Assembly: GCF_001308015.1 (NCBI RefSeq)
Contig: NZ_LGYH01000003.1
Coordinates: 174,857 to 238,856, forward strand
DNA from: Neisseria sp. 83E34
GTDB lineage: Bacteria; Pseudomonadota; Gammaproteobacteria; Burkholderiales; Neisseriaceae
DNA length: 64,000 nt
Direction: 5' to 3'
A program made the translations under genes and the position numbers. The notes beneath the pieces are model-generated. The model did not search any database. It saw nothing but the letters and a program-made list of their open reading frames with translations, and was not told where the DNA came from. This document shows, in pieces, positions 45,040 through 54,141 of this stretch. Each line of letters starts with the position of its first letter. Position 1 is the stretch's first letter.

Positions 45040-45855
45040 ATGTTACATAATTTTGTAATCAGCATATCTTCAGCCCATGATCGCCGAGACCATATTCGGC
45101 AGGAGTTTTCAGCCCAAAATATCCCTTTTGAATTTTTTGATGCAATGACGCCTTCTCCTCAATTAGAGCAGGAGATTCAACGTTTTGTACCGAATTTGGC
45201 TCAGCATCAATATCAGATATCGGGCGAGAAAGCCTGTTTTATTAGCCATATACTGCTGTTTCAAAAATGTATTGATGCAAACTTGCCTTACATTGCCGTT
45301 TTTGAAGACGATATTTTGCTGGGGAAACATGCCGACGCTTTTTTAGCACAAGATTCTTGGCTGTTGGATCGTTTTTCAACAGATAGCGCTTTTGTGATTA
45401 AAGTGGAAACACATTATTTGACCCCGGCCGGTGTGAAGTTTAATTCAGGTATTCCCGCCCACGCAGAGCGCAATTTTGCCGTATTAAGCAGCGTTCACGG
45501 CGGTTCGGCCGGTTATATTATCTCGCAACAGGCCATCCGTTTTATATTGGACAAGCTTCAAACTTTACCCGCTGATGAGATTAAGCCGATAGATATTTTA
45601 TTATTTGGCAACCTGTTGAATCACGGAGATTTAAAAGTTTATCAACTTGTTCCCGCACTTTGTGTCCAAGAATCCCAGATTAACCAAGAAAACAGCCAAT
45701 TCAAAAGCCAACTTCAATTAGAGCGCGCACAAAACTGGCATCAAAATCCGGAACCTAGAAAAAAGAGAACCTTCAAAGAACGCTTCATCCGCGCATTCGG
45801 TAAAGTGAACCGTATTCTAGAAAAACGCCGTCGACAGATTATCCCGTTTCAATAA
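45040..45855 (+). CDS. Glycosyltransferase family 25 (LgtB/LgtE-like)
   Basis: A 271-residue LOS glycosyltransferase. GEKACFISHILLFQKC and IAVFEDDILLG are the GT25 hallmarks shared with Lgt galactosyltransferases; the EDD acids bind the metal and sugar nucleotide. The C-terminal 40 residues are strongly basic (KKRTFKERFIRAFGK), which suggests binding to the inner membrane. No homopolymer tract is evident, so simple slippage-type phase variation is not apparent. Sugar specificity cannot be read. Confidence 0.88.
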   Translation: MLHNFVISISSAHDRRDHIRQEFSAQNIPFEFFDAMTPSPQLEQEIQRFVPNLAQHQYQISGEKACFISHILLFQKCIDANLPYIAVFEDDILLGKHADAFLAQDSWLLDRFSTDSAFVIKVETHYLTPAGVKFNSGIPAHAERNFAVLSSVHGGSAGYIISQQAIRFILDKLQTLPADEIKPIDILLFGNLLNHGDLKVYQLVPALCVQESQINQENSQFKSQLQLERAQNWHQNPEPRKKRTFKERFIRAFGKVNRILEKRRRQIIPFQ

Positions 45856-45876
45856 ATACCATCAAAAACCAATAAT

Positions 45877-46758
45877 ATGCTTGAAAACATTTTTAAAAAT
45901 CTAATGCCGCAATATCGGGATTCAGACTGTGTGGTTACCGAACTTGGCGGAATGACGAATAAAAACTATTTGGTTACAGTATCGGATGAACAATATGTTT
46001 TGCGCATTCCGGGTGCAAAAACCCAAAACATGATTAACCGTGAATATGAGGCAAAAAACAGCTTAAAAATGTCTCAAGCCGGTTTTAATGTGGAAACATG
46101 TATCTTCGATCAGAAAAGCGGCCTTAAAATTACCCGGTTCTTAAAAAATTCCCTGTCTTTAGATCATAAAAGCATTAAAAGCCAAGCAATATTGCAAAAT
46201 CTGGCTATCCGTTTGTTGGAACTGCATCGAAGCCAAATAAAGCTTGATAATCAATTTGATGTTTTTCAAGAATATACAAAATATTTAGGTTTGCTCCGGA
46301 ATAAACAATCGTTCTACGACTATAACACCTATATTCCTGATATTTTAGCGTTTTTAGATACAGCACATACGCAATTGAACCAAACCGGCAGGAATAAAGT
46401 TGCTTGCCACAATGATTTGGTGCCGGAAAATTTATTGCTACAAAACGATACGCTCTATTTTATTGATTGGGAATATTCAGGGATGAACGATCCTGTATTT
46501 GATATCGCAGCGTTCTTTTTAGAGTCACGAATCGATGAAAACGAGCAAAATTTATTTTTGCAAACGTATTATGCAGATAGCGAAGATTTAGCGACAATCA
46601 AACGGGATATTTTATTGTACCAATTTACCCAAGACGTATTATGGTTTGTGTGGACATTGGTCAAAGCCGAAGAGAACGAACATTTTGGTGATTATGGTGA
46701 GCGACGGATTAGCCGGGCACACAATATTATGCTGGATTTAAAGAAAACATCTGGCTGA
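45877..46758 (+). CDS. licA: Choline kinase LicA
   Basis: A 293-residue choline/ethanolamine kinase. GGMTNKNYLV forms the nucleotide loop, CHNDLVPENLLL is the Brenner motif with the catalytic Asp, and FIDWEYSGMNDPVFDIA carries the metal-binding Asp. LicA phosphorylates choline as the first step in making phosphorylcholine (ChoP) for surface glycans. It lies 21 bp after the GT25 gene, with licC 292 bp downstream. No tetranucleotide repeat of the Haemophilus licA type is seen at its start. Confidence 0.92.
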   Translation: MLENIFKNLMPQYRDSDCVVTELGGMTNKNYLVTVSDEQYVLRIPGAKTQNMINREYEAKNSLKMSQAGFNVETCIFDQKSGLKITRFLKNSLSLDHKSIKSQAILQNLAIRLLELHRSQIKLDNQFDVFQEYTKYLGLLRNKQSFYDYNTYIPDILAFLDTAHTQLNQTGRNKVACHNDLVPENLLLQNDTLYFIDWEYSGMNDPVFDIAAFFLESRIDENEQNLFLQTYYADSEDLATIKRDILLYQFTQDVLWFVWTLVKAEENEHFGDYGERRISRAHNIMLDLKKTSG

Positions 46759-47050
46759 ACTTTTGCAAAGCTGCCATTTTGGGTGCTTTAATGAGGGGTG
46801 TTACTTGTTTTAGTTGAGTTGATACCGGCTGTTTGCGTATTGCATGTTGGTAATGAAATAACCACAAAAACGGTAACGGTGCAGAGCGGCTCTACGTACC
46901 TAAGCGTGTGGGCTTGTAGGTAAGGGATACTCAGGCTAAGCCCGGGTATGATGAAAGTAGTCGGAATTAAGGGCATGCCTGTCTGAAAATTTATTTTTAA
47001 ATAGACATTTGTTGTGCCAGTTGCAGGAATTCCATTGTATCGGAAATGAG
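46759..47050. repeat. Repeat-bearing gap between licA and licC
   Basis: The stretch holds GATACTCAGG/CCCGGGTATG (46926-46950), related to the palindrome at 14.3 kb, and a single DUS at 46975-46987. The remainder shows no gene. It may separate licC and licD into a second transcript. Confidence 0.45.
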
Positions 47051-47740
47051 ATGAACGCTATTATTTTAGCCGCCGGTATGGGCAGCCGTTTTAAAGAAAT
47101 AGGGCAGAAAACACATAAATCGCTCTTACCTGTAGAAGGGGTGCCAAACTTAGAAAGAACGGTGCTGTATTTACAGCAAGCAGGCATTCACGATATTTGT
47201 ATTGTGCTTGGGCATTTGGCGGAACAATTTGATTTCTTGAAAGAAAAATACGGATGTAAACTGATTTACAACCCTAAATATCGTGAATATAACAGCATTT
47301 ATTCTTTTTATTTAGCAAGCAGTTTTTTTACTGATAGCTATGTAATTGATTGTGATGTTGTACTGTTTAAAAATATTTTTCAGGAGCCTTTATCAGGCAG
47401 CCATTATTTTTTAATTCCCCGGCCCTTAAGCGAAGAAAAAGAATGGTTGGCTGAAATAAATAATAACCGGATTACGCAAATTGAAGTCAGCAACAAGCCG
47501 GGGTACAGTCTGCTCGGAATTTCTTACTGGGATAAAAAAGAGTCGCAAAAAATCTTGGAAAAACTGCCGGATTATATGAGCCTTGAAATTCTGGAAAACA
47601 GCAAGCTATATTGGGATAACATTCCATTGGAAATATTATCGACATTGGAAGTAAAACCCTATTTATTACAGCTGAAAGACGGATTTGAAATGGATAATAT
47701 GGATAATTACAACTTTATTCTCAATAATCTAACGGATTAA
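47051..47740 (+). CDS. licC: Phosphocholine cytidylyltransferase LicC
   Basis: A 229-residue nucleotidyltransferase that activates phosphocholine with CTP to CDP-choline. MNAIILAAGMGSRFKEIGQK is the canonical nucleotide-binding opening, and NIYSFYLASS-like NSIYSFYLASSFF with VIDCDVVLF places the metal-binding Asp as in LicC. The ATG at 47051 is chosen because it begins that motif. Together with LicA and LicD it completes choline activation and transfer. Confidence 0.92.
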   Translation: MNAIILAAGMGSRFKEIGQKTHKSLLPVEGVPNLERTVLYLQQAGIHDICIVLGHLAEQFDFLKEKYGCKLIYNPKYREYNSIYSFYLASSFFTDSYVIDCDVVLFKNIFQEPLSGSHYFLIPRPLSEEKEWLAEINNNRITQIEVSNKPGYSLLGISYWDKKESQKILEKLPDYMSLEILENSKLYWDNIPLEILSTLEVKPYLLQLKDGFEMDNMDNYNFILNNLTD

Positions 47741-47786
47741 TAGGGTTTATTGTGACAATGCCTGTCTGAAAAGAATTTGAAACATT

Positions 47787-48536
47787 ATGGATAATCTATT
47801 TACCAGTAAATTTTGGATTGCATTGCGTCATCCTTTCAGCAGCCGAAAAAGAAAAGCTGCCAGAAAAGAAATCAGTGACGCGATAGAAGCAGAACGATTC
47901 AAGTTATTCCATCAGCTTGCCCCTCAAGCATTACTGGATTTATCGGCGACAATCAAAGCCTATCAGAAGCCGGTTAATATGTGGCTGGAGTTTGGCACAT
48001 TACTCGGCGCCTATCGAGAGAAAGGTATTATTGCCCATGACTCGGATCTTGATGTGGGTATAGATGAACGAGATTTTACGCCTGAATTAATTCAGCATCT
48101 TATGAAACACGGCTTTAAACCCTTACGTAACTACACGATAAAAAGCACGGATGCCGCTATCGATGGATTTTTAGCGGAATATACTTTCCAATACAAAGAT
48201 GTTGTGAATATTGATTTTTTTGTTTTTAAAACAGTAGGGCAGCATAAAATCTGTTTTTCATTTGATGTTGAAGAAGGTTTATCGGTAAAAAGTACCTTGA
48301 AAAAATATCATCAGCATCTTAGGGCAATTCAGATTCAGCTGAATGATTTTGGTTTGGTTGAGAGCGAATTTCTTGGTGGAATATTTCTGATTCCGGATAA
48401 TACTGCCGAGCATCTGGCAGAAGTGTACGGCACCGATTTCATGATTCCTAAAGCATATTCTTATGAAAATAGAATAAAAGATTACGAGATTTTATTAGAT
48501 ACCAACACGCTTGGGAAACCCAAATTTTTTTCATAA
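47787..48536 (+). CDS. licD: LicD-family phosphocholine transferase
   Basis: A 249-residue LicD protein. WLEFGTLLGAYREKGIIAHD followed by SDLDVGID gives the nucleotidyltransferase-like DxD active site that moves phosphocholine from CDP-choline to a sugar of the lipooligosaccharide. GTDFMIPK near the end is also typical. It follows licC by 46 bp with a single DUS (47758-47770) in the spacer. Where on the glycan ChoP goes cannot be inferred; the neighbouring GT4 and GT25 enzymes probably build the acceptor. Confidence 0.9.
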   Translation: MDNLFTSKFWIALRHPFSSRKRKAARKEISDAIEAERFKLFHQLAPQALLDLSATIKAYQKPVNMWLEFGTLLGAYREKGIIAHDSDLDVGIDERDFTPELIQHLMKHGFKPLRNYTIKSTDAAIDGFLAEYTFQYKDVVNIDFFVFKTVGQHKICFSFDVEEGLSVKSTLKKYHQHLRAIQIQLNDFGLVESEFLGGIFLIPDNTAEHLAEVYGTDFMIPKAYSYENRIKDYEILLDTNTLGKPKFFS

Positions 48537-48573
48537 ATTTGATCATTGATAGAAAGTTGCTGGCGATTTTGCT

Positions 48574-49674
48574 ATGTCATTATTCAAACAGATTACGCTG
48601 CGTTTTTTCGGAAATAAAAAAAGCAATCCGGATTTTGACTTTCACCGAGTATCATCCGTATTAATCAGACCGATGGGGCATGCTGTGGGTGATACGGTTG
48701 CTCACATAGCTTATATCCGCCAGCTCAAAGCGATTTACCCTAACTGCAAAATCGGTATTTTTGTAACTGAGCGAAGCCGACCGATTTATGAGCACTGCCC
48801 GTTGATAGATGAATTTTTAGAAGACTCTTTTTCTGAATGTATAAAACAGCACAAAAAATGGCAAGTTTATTTAGACTTTTATGAAACTTTCAATAGCCAA
48901 CACATTATCAAAACAGCTTTATTAGCTGCGGATATCAATATTATTTTTCATAAAAGTGACAAGAAATATTACCATATCGGCAATGTAAAAAATTACGACT
49001 TCCACTGCCCGCCTCTTTCAGACAGGCATATGGCGGCGCATCTTCAAACATCGGTATTTGCCAAGTTTTTCACCATTCCTGAGCCTGATGTATCTTTGGA
49101 GCCGGATTCCGCAGCACTAAATGAAGTGGCACCTTTCTGGAAAGATGAAGCAGAAAGGAAATACCGTATTTTGCTTGCGCCGCAAGGTAGTGAAGCAACG
49201 CGTCAAATTCCTCCAAGCGAGCTGGTAGCACTTATCAATCGCTGCAATCCGGCAGACTTGCAGGACGTGCGGTTTGTGTTATGTAATACAAATAATAGTG
49301 AAACATATTTTGAGCAATTGCAGGAGTTATGCAGTGATAATATTTCTTTACTGCTTTCCCCGAAAACCAGTTTGCATCAATACCTAGCTTTGGTTGCATC
49401 TGCTGATTTGATTGTTTGCGTGGATAGCGGCACAGTACATTTAGCTTGTGCGTTCAAGCGGCCACTATTGGGTTTTTATGCAAATAATCCGGCGAATATC
49501 AGTAAATGGCATCCTTTGTCTTACAAAGGTGTTCCACATATGGTGGTCATTGCGGATTTACCCCCGCCTTCAAAAGAAACCCATCATTTTCCTTTGGATA
49601 ATGCAAGCGATTGGCTGAATAATTGTATTGTTAGTGGCATTGCCGCCATAAAGTCAGCAAGTCTTCGCATATAA
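48574..49674 (+). CDS. Glycosyltransferase family 9 (heptosyltransferase-like)
   Basis: A 366-residue GT9 protein. VLIRPMGHAVGDTVAHIAYI is the GxxGD acceptor loop, and LIVCVDSGTVHLACAFKRPLLGFY is the nucleotide-sugar site with the DSGxxH pattern. Family members add heptose to lipid A-core. It lies 37 bp after licD and probably belongs to the same block. An exact TG-wadDUS lies inside the gene at 49017-49029, encoding SDRHM. Confidence 0.88.
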   Translation: MSLFKQITLRFFGNKKSNPDFDFHRVSSVLIRPMGHAVGDTVAHIAYIRQLKAIYPNCKIGIFVTERSRPIYEHCPLIDEFLEDSFSECIKQHKKWQVYLDFYETFNSQHIIKTALLAADINIIFHKSDKKYYHIGNVKNYDFHCPPLSDRHMAAHLQTSVFAKFFTIPEPDVSLEPDSAALNEVAPFWKDEAERKYRILLAPQGSEATRQIPPSELVALINRCNPADLQDVRFVLCNTNNSETYFEQLQELCSDNISLLLSPKTSLHQYLALVASADLIVCVDSGTVHLACAFKRPLLGFYANNPANISKWHPLSYKGVPHMVVIADLPPPSKETHHFPLDNASDWLNNCIVSGIAAIKSASLRI

Positions 49675-49753
49675 TCCGACTCTCGAGCATCACATCCGGC
49701 AGCTTTATAACATGTTGCAAACTTAAGCAACCGTATTGGAAAAGGAGAGAGCA

Positions 49754-50428
49754 ATGTTGTTCAGCCAAGAAGCTTGGAAGCGCAATCAGGATTTATATCA
49801 AGCCACTTTAAATTTGCCTTTTAACCAAGAGCTGGCTCAAGGTATTTTGGATAAAGACACGTTTTGCCATTATGTGATTCAGGATGCGCATTATTTGGTG
49901 GCGTATGGCCGGGCTTTGGCGGTGTGTGGGGCCAAAGCTTATGATGCTGATGGGATTTTGCAGTTTACCGACGCGGCACATGGGGCAATTGTTGTTGAGC
50001 GTAGCCTTCACGAAGGATTCATGCAGTAATTCGGCATCACTAGCGAACAATTCGAGCAAACGCCGCTTACAGCTGCCAGCCATCATTACACTTCGTATTT
50101 GCTTGCTGTTGCATGGTCTGAAAGTTATCCTGTGGTGTTGGCAGCGCTGCTACCTTGTTTTTGGATTTATGCAGAAGTAGGCAAAGACATCTTTGAAAAA
50201 TCTGCAACCGGAAACCCTTATCAGGCTTGGGTGGATACTTATGCGGGTGAAGAATTTAATAGCTCGGTGCGCCGAGTAATCGAAACGATAGACAAGGTGG
50301 CCGCCGGCTGTGATAACTATACGCTGGAAAAAATGCACGAAGCTTATACAATGTCGGCGAAACTGGAATGGTTATTTTGGGATAGTGCCTACCGGCAGCG
50401 CCAATGGGTAGGTTTGGAACGGTTTTGA
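49754..50428 (+). pseudogene. tenA: tenA (thiaminase II), broken by one in-frame stop
   Basis: TenA hydrolyses damaged thiamine pyrimidines for salvage. The frame reads well from ATG 49754 (AAGGAG upstream) through FCHYVIQDAHYL, then meets TAA at 50027-50029, and continues in the same frame with FGITSEQFEQ and the catalytic LPCFWIYAEVGKD to 50428. Removing the stop gives a 224-residue protein of normal length with all active residues. The change is a single-codon nonsense event (probably a Gln CAA), so it is a recent pseudogene, a sequencing error, or readthrough. Confidence 0.88.
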
Positions 50429-50613
50429 AATTGAAAACTAAAGTGTGATTTCCTTTTGAAGCCGGAAATTGCCCGGATTTCTTATTCAGAGTGACGAAAT
50501 AAAAGTTTTCAGACAGGCATTCATGAAATAATAGGGCAATTTAAATTATAAGCGTACCAACCGCCCTTAGTTTATTAGTTTACAGCTAAATATCAAACAG
50601 AAAGACAATTTGA
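50429..50613. other. gmhB leader with single reversed DUS
   Basis: TTCAGACAGGCAT at 50508-50520 is the only recognisable element; no facing partner is near. A promoter for gmhB-plsC is expected here. Confidence 0.4.
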
Positions 50614-51174
50614 ATGAAGTTGATTATTCTCGACCGCGACGGCGTGATCAACCACGACCGCGATGATTTTGTGAAATCGGTAGACGAATGGGTGCCGTTG
50701 GAAGGCAGTATGGATGCCATAGCATTTCTCACTGAAGCCGGTTACACCATTGCTGTGGCTACCAACCAGTCGGGTATTGGGCGCAAATATTTTACTGTGC
50801 AAGAGCTGACTGAGATGCACAATAAAATGCATAAGTTGGCGCAGCAAGCCGGCGGGCAGATTGACGGTATTTGGTTTTGCCCGCATACCGCTGAGGATAA
50901 TTGCACTTGCCGCAAGCCTCAGCCGGGTATGGTAAACGATATTATCGACCGTTTTGATGCTAAGCCAGAAGAAACCTACATGGTTGGCGACAGCCTGCGT
51001 GATTTGCAGGCGATAGAGAGGGCAGGGGGCAAGCCGATTCTGGTGCTTACCGGTAAAGGTAAGAAAACCCTGTCTGAACAAGGCGATCAGTTGCCTGAGC
51101 AGACTCAGATATTTGATGATTTGATGGCGTTTTCGCAATATATGATGCAACTGGAGTCAGAAAAAAGCGCATAG
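50614..51174 (+). CDS. gmhB: Heptose 1,7-bisphosphate 7-phosphatase
   Basis: A 186-residue HAD phosphatase that removes the 7-phosphate in ADP-heptose synthesis for LOS inner core. ILDRDGVINHD is the nucleophile motif, ATNQSGIGR follows, and the zinc-binding CPHTAEDNCTCRKP marks the GmhB subgroup; VGDSLRDL is the final HAD motif. The gene is followed by plsC after 42 bp, the same pairing known in meningococci as gmhX-nlaB. Confidence 0.95.
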   Translation: MKLIILDRDGVINHDRDDFVKSVDEWVPLEGSMDAIAFLTEAGYTIAVATNQSGIGRKYFTVQELTEMHNKMHKLAQQAGGQIDGIWFCPHTAEDNCTCRKPQPGMVNDIIDRFDAKPEETYMVGDSLRDLQAIERAGGKPILVLTGKGKKTLSEQGDQLPEQTQIFDDLMAFSQYMMQLESEKSA

Positions 51175-51216
51175 TATTTAAGCCATTATTCATTTGTTTG
51201 CAAAAGAAAGAACGAC

Positions 51217-51945
51217 ATGCTGCTTATCCGAAATTTAATTCACTGGCTGATATTGTGTGTCAGCGCCATCATTATGTTTATTTTGGTGCTGCCCGCTGCT
51301 TTAATTCCGCGTGGAGCCAACCAAATTGGCAAGGCTTGGGCACAAGTATTGCTTTGGTCGTTGAAGAATATCGTTGGTTTGAAGTATGAGGTGGAAGGGT
51401 TGGAGAACATTTCAGACAGGCCTTCCATTATCTGCTGCAAGCACCAAAGCGGCTGGGAAACATTGGCTTTGCAGGAAGTGTTTCCCCTGCATGTTTATGT
51501 GGCGAAAAAAGAGCTGTTTAAAATTCCCTTTTTCGGTTGGGGTTTGAAAATTGCCAAAACTATCGGTATCGACCGCAAAGCAGGTTCGAAAGCGGCAGCA
51601 GATATGATCAGGCAGGGTAGGGAACGTAAAAAAGAAGGTTTCTGGATTGCCGTTTTTCCCGAAGGCACGCGTATTAAACCGGGTGAGAGCGGTAAATATA
51701 AACAGGGCGCAGCGCGCATGGCCAAAATGCTGGAAATGGATATGGTGCCGGTTGCTGTAAATAGTGGCGAATACTGGCCGCGTGATTCTTTTCTGAAATA
51801 TCCGGGCACCATTAAAATGATTATCGGCAAACCGATTCCCTATACTGCAGGCGAAGTCGATGAGTTGACGGCATTATGTGAAAATTGGATTGAAGGGCAA
51901 ATGCATATGATTAGCGGGCAAGGCCCGTGTTATCCAAAGGCATAA
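51217..51945 (+). CDS. plsC: 1-acylglycerol-3-phosphate acyltransferase
   Basis: A 242-residue membrane acyltransferase that makes phosphatidic acid. CCKHQSGWETLALQ carries the HX4E version of the HX4D motif, as I recall for betaproteobacterial PlsC, and FPEGTRIKPGESGKYKQGAA is the acceptor motif. An N-terminal hydrophobic helix anchors it. It follows gmhB on the same strand, linking lipid and LOS synthesis. A reversed AGGCCTGTCTGAA sits in frame at 51411-51423. Confidence 0.93.
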   Translation: MLLIRNLIHWLILCVSAIIMFILVLPAALIPRGANQIGKAWAQVLLWSLKNIVGLKYEVEGLENISDRPSIICCKHQSGWETLALQEVFPLHVYVAKKELFKIPFFGWGLKIAKTIGIDRKAGSKAAADMIRQGRERKKEGFWIAVFPEGTRIKPGESGKYKQGAARMAKMLEMDMVPVAVNSGEYWPRDSFLKYPGTIKMIIGKPIPYTAGEVDELTALCENWIEGQMHMISGQGPCYPKA

Positions 51946-52000
51946 CCGAATTTTTGTGGTTTGTCTGCTGTAGCTGTTTGAACCGAGTGGAAATAGAAAA

Positions 52001-52033
52001 ATGCCTGTCTGAAATAAACGTTCAGACAGGCAT
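52001..52033. terminator. Inverted DUS pair between plsC and dxs
   Basis: A facing pair between two convergent genes. Confidence 0.8.
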
Positions 52034-52051
52034 TTCTGGTATGGTAATGAA

Positions 52052-53932
52052 TTAATTTGCCAGCCATTCCTCAATCTGCTTTTCCAAAGCGGGCTCACTC
52101 AAGCCCAGTTGGTCAAGCAGCAGGGCTGGATCGCCATGTTCGGTGACGGTGTCTTCAATTGCAGCGAGCAATACGGGTTTGTAGATTTTGTGCTTGGCCA
52201 AAAGCTCTAATACTGCGCTACCTGCGCCGCCTTGCTCTGCATTTTCTTCGGTGCAGACAAGATAATCGTGCTCACGAGCTAATTGTAAGATCAGGGATTC
52301 ATCAAGCGGTTTGACGAAGCGCATATCGGCTACGGTTGCATTGAGTTTTTCTGCAACACCTAAAGAGGGGTGAACCATGCTGCCAAAAGCGAGAATGGCG
52401 GTTTTGCTTCCTTGTCTGCGGATAATGCCTTTACCGAGTGGCACGGTTTCCAGATTAGCAGCAGGAACGGCGCCGTTGCCGGAGCCTCTCGGGTAGCGCA
52501 CCACAGTTGGAACATCCAGTGCATAACAAGTGGAGAGGAGTAGGCGACATTCGGCTTCATCGCTAGGTGCGGCAATCACCATATTCGGAATGCAGCGCAG
52601 AAAGCTCAAATCGTACACGCCCGCATGAGTCGGACCGTCGGCGCCGACAATGCCTGCGCGATCAACGGCGAACATTACGGGTAGGTTTTGCAATGCCACA
52701 TCATGTACCAATTGGTCATAGCCGCGTTGCAGAAATGTGGAATAAATCGCCACCACGGGCTTGGCGCCTTGGCAAGCTAAGCCTGCGGCAAAGGTGACAG
52801 CATGTTGTTCGGCAATGCCGACATCAAAATAACGTTCGGGAAAGCGCTGCTCAAACTCTACCAACCCGCTGCCTTCGCGCATGGCCGGCGTAATGGCAAC
52901 CAGCCTGTTATCAGCTTCCGCTTGATCAATCAGCCATTGTCCGAAAATTTGGGTGTAAGTGGGTTTGGGCGGAACAAGCGGTTTGTCTGCTTCGGATGGG
53001 GTGGGTGTTTTGCCGATAGCGTGGTATTTCACAGGATCACGTTCGGCCAGTTTGTAACCATTGCCTTTTTTAGTGATAACGTGCAAAAGCTGCGGGCCTT
53101 TTTTGCTGCGCAACTCGCGGAGTACGTCAACCAAGTGCTCAACATTGTGGCCGTCTACCGGGCCGGTATATTCAAATCCGAAGTTTTCAAACAGTGAGAG
53201 TGACTGCTTAATATGATCTCCTTCACTGGCAATGGCTTTGATTTTGTGTTCGACTTTTTGTGCAATTTCCAGCGCGCCGGGTAATTTATCCAGCACTTTA
53301 CCGGTTTGGTTTTTGATGGTGCTCAATACGCCGCGCATATCGCGAACGACGTTGCTTGCTAAATATTTAGGAAGCGCGCCTACATTAGGGGAAATCGACA
53401 TTTCATTGTCATTCAGAATAACCAGCAGATCAATATCCATATCGCCTGCGTTATTTAAGGCCTCGAAGGCTTGGCCGGCTGTCATCGCGCCGTCTCCGAT
53501 TATGGCAACGCTGCGGTTGCTTCGACTTGCCAGCTTGTCTGCCACTGCCATGCCTAAAGCTGCACCGATAGATGTGGAAGAATGGCCTACACCGAAATCA
53601 TCGTATTCACTCTCGCTGCGCTTGGGAAAACCCGCCAAGCCGCCGTATTGGCGCATAGTGTGCATCCGATGGCGGCGGCCGGTGAGGATTTTATGCGGAT
53701 AGCTTTGATGGCCGACGTCCCACACCAAATGATCATTGGGTGTGTTGTAAACATAATGTAGTGCAATGGAAAGCTCTATAGCGCCAAGATTGCTTGCAAA
53801 ATGACCGCCGGTTTTGCTTATACTTTCCAATAAGAATTCGCGCAATTCGCCGGCCAGACGCGGCAATTGCGTTTTTTCCAAGCAACGCAGATCGCTTGGA
53901 AAGTTTATGGTATCTAATAATGGTGTGCTCAT
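52052..53932 (-). CDS. dxs: 1-deoxy-D-xylulose-5-phosphate synthase
   Basis: The 626-residue thiamine-diphosphate enzyme starts the MEP isoprenoid pathway from pyruvate and glyceraldehyde 3-phosphate. The cofactor motif is [18 protein letters not shown] with a later [12 protein letters not shown]; the pyrimidine side shows the conserved [15 protein letters not shown], and [18 protein letters not shown] contacts the phosphate. It ends in a normal C-terminal domain and is transcribed alone. Thiamine dependence is notable next to a broken tenA, but not causal. Confidence 0.97.
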   Translation of the reverse strand: MSTPLLDTINFPSDLRCLEKTQLPRLAGELREFLLESISKTGGHFASNLGAIELSIALHYVYNTPNDHLVWDVGHQSYPHKILTGRRHRMHTMRQYGGLAGFPKRSESEYDDFGVGHSSTSIGAALGMAVADKLASRSNRSVAIIGDGAMTAGQAFEALNNAGDMDIDLLVILNDNEMSISPNVGALPKYLASNVVRDMRGVLSTIKNQTGKVLDKLPGALEIAQKVEHKIKAIASEGDHIKQSLSLFENFGFEYTGPVDGHNVEHLVDVLRELRSKKGPQLLHVITKKGNGYKLAERDPVKYHAIGKTPTPSEADKPLVPPKPTYTQIFGQWLIDQAEADNRLVAITPAMREGSGLVEFEQRFPERYFDVGIAEQHAVTFAAGLACQGAKPVVAIYSTFLQRGYDQLVHDVALQNLPVMFAVDRAGIVGADGPTHAGVYDLSFLRCIPNMVIAAPSDEAECRLLLSTCYALDVPTVVRYPRGSGNGAVPAANLETVPLGKGIIRRQGSKTAILAFGSMVHPSLGVAEKLNATVADMRFVKPLDESLILQLAREHDYLVCTEENAEQGGAGSAVLELLAKHKIYKPVLLAAIEDTVTEHGDPALLLDQLGLSEPALEKQIEEWLAN

Positions 53933-54008
53933 AAGGCGGTCTTTTGGTAAGTATGGTTATAAGCGTTGATTATAACAAGTTTTGTGCCAAACTGAATATG
54001 CTTTACCG

Positions 54009-54041
54009 ATGCCTGTCTGAAACGTTTTTTCAGACAGGCAT
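54009..54041 (+). terminator. Inverted DUS pair between dxs and alaA starts
   Basis: A facing pair in a divergent intergenic region, so it cannot terminate either gene. It is better seen as an uptake site. Confidence 0.5.
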
Positions 54042-54141
54042 TTTGAATCAAAACAGAATTTTCTCACACTATCCCCTTTAAATTATTGCTAAAACGGAGT
54101 ACATTTCAAAGCTGATTCAATTTAATCAGGACACAGCCAAA

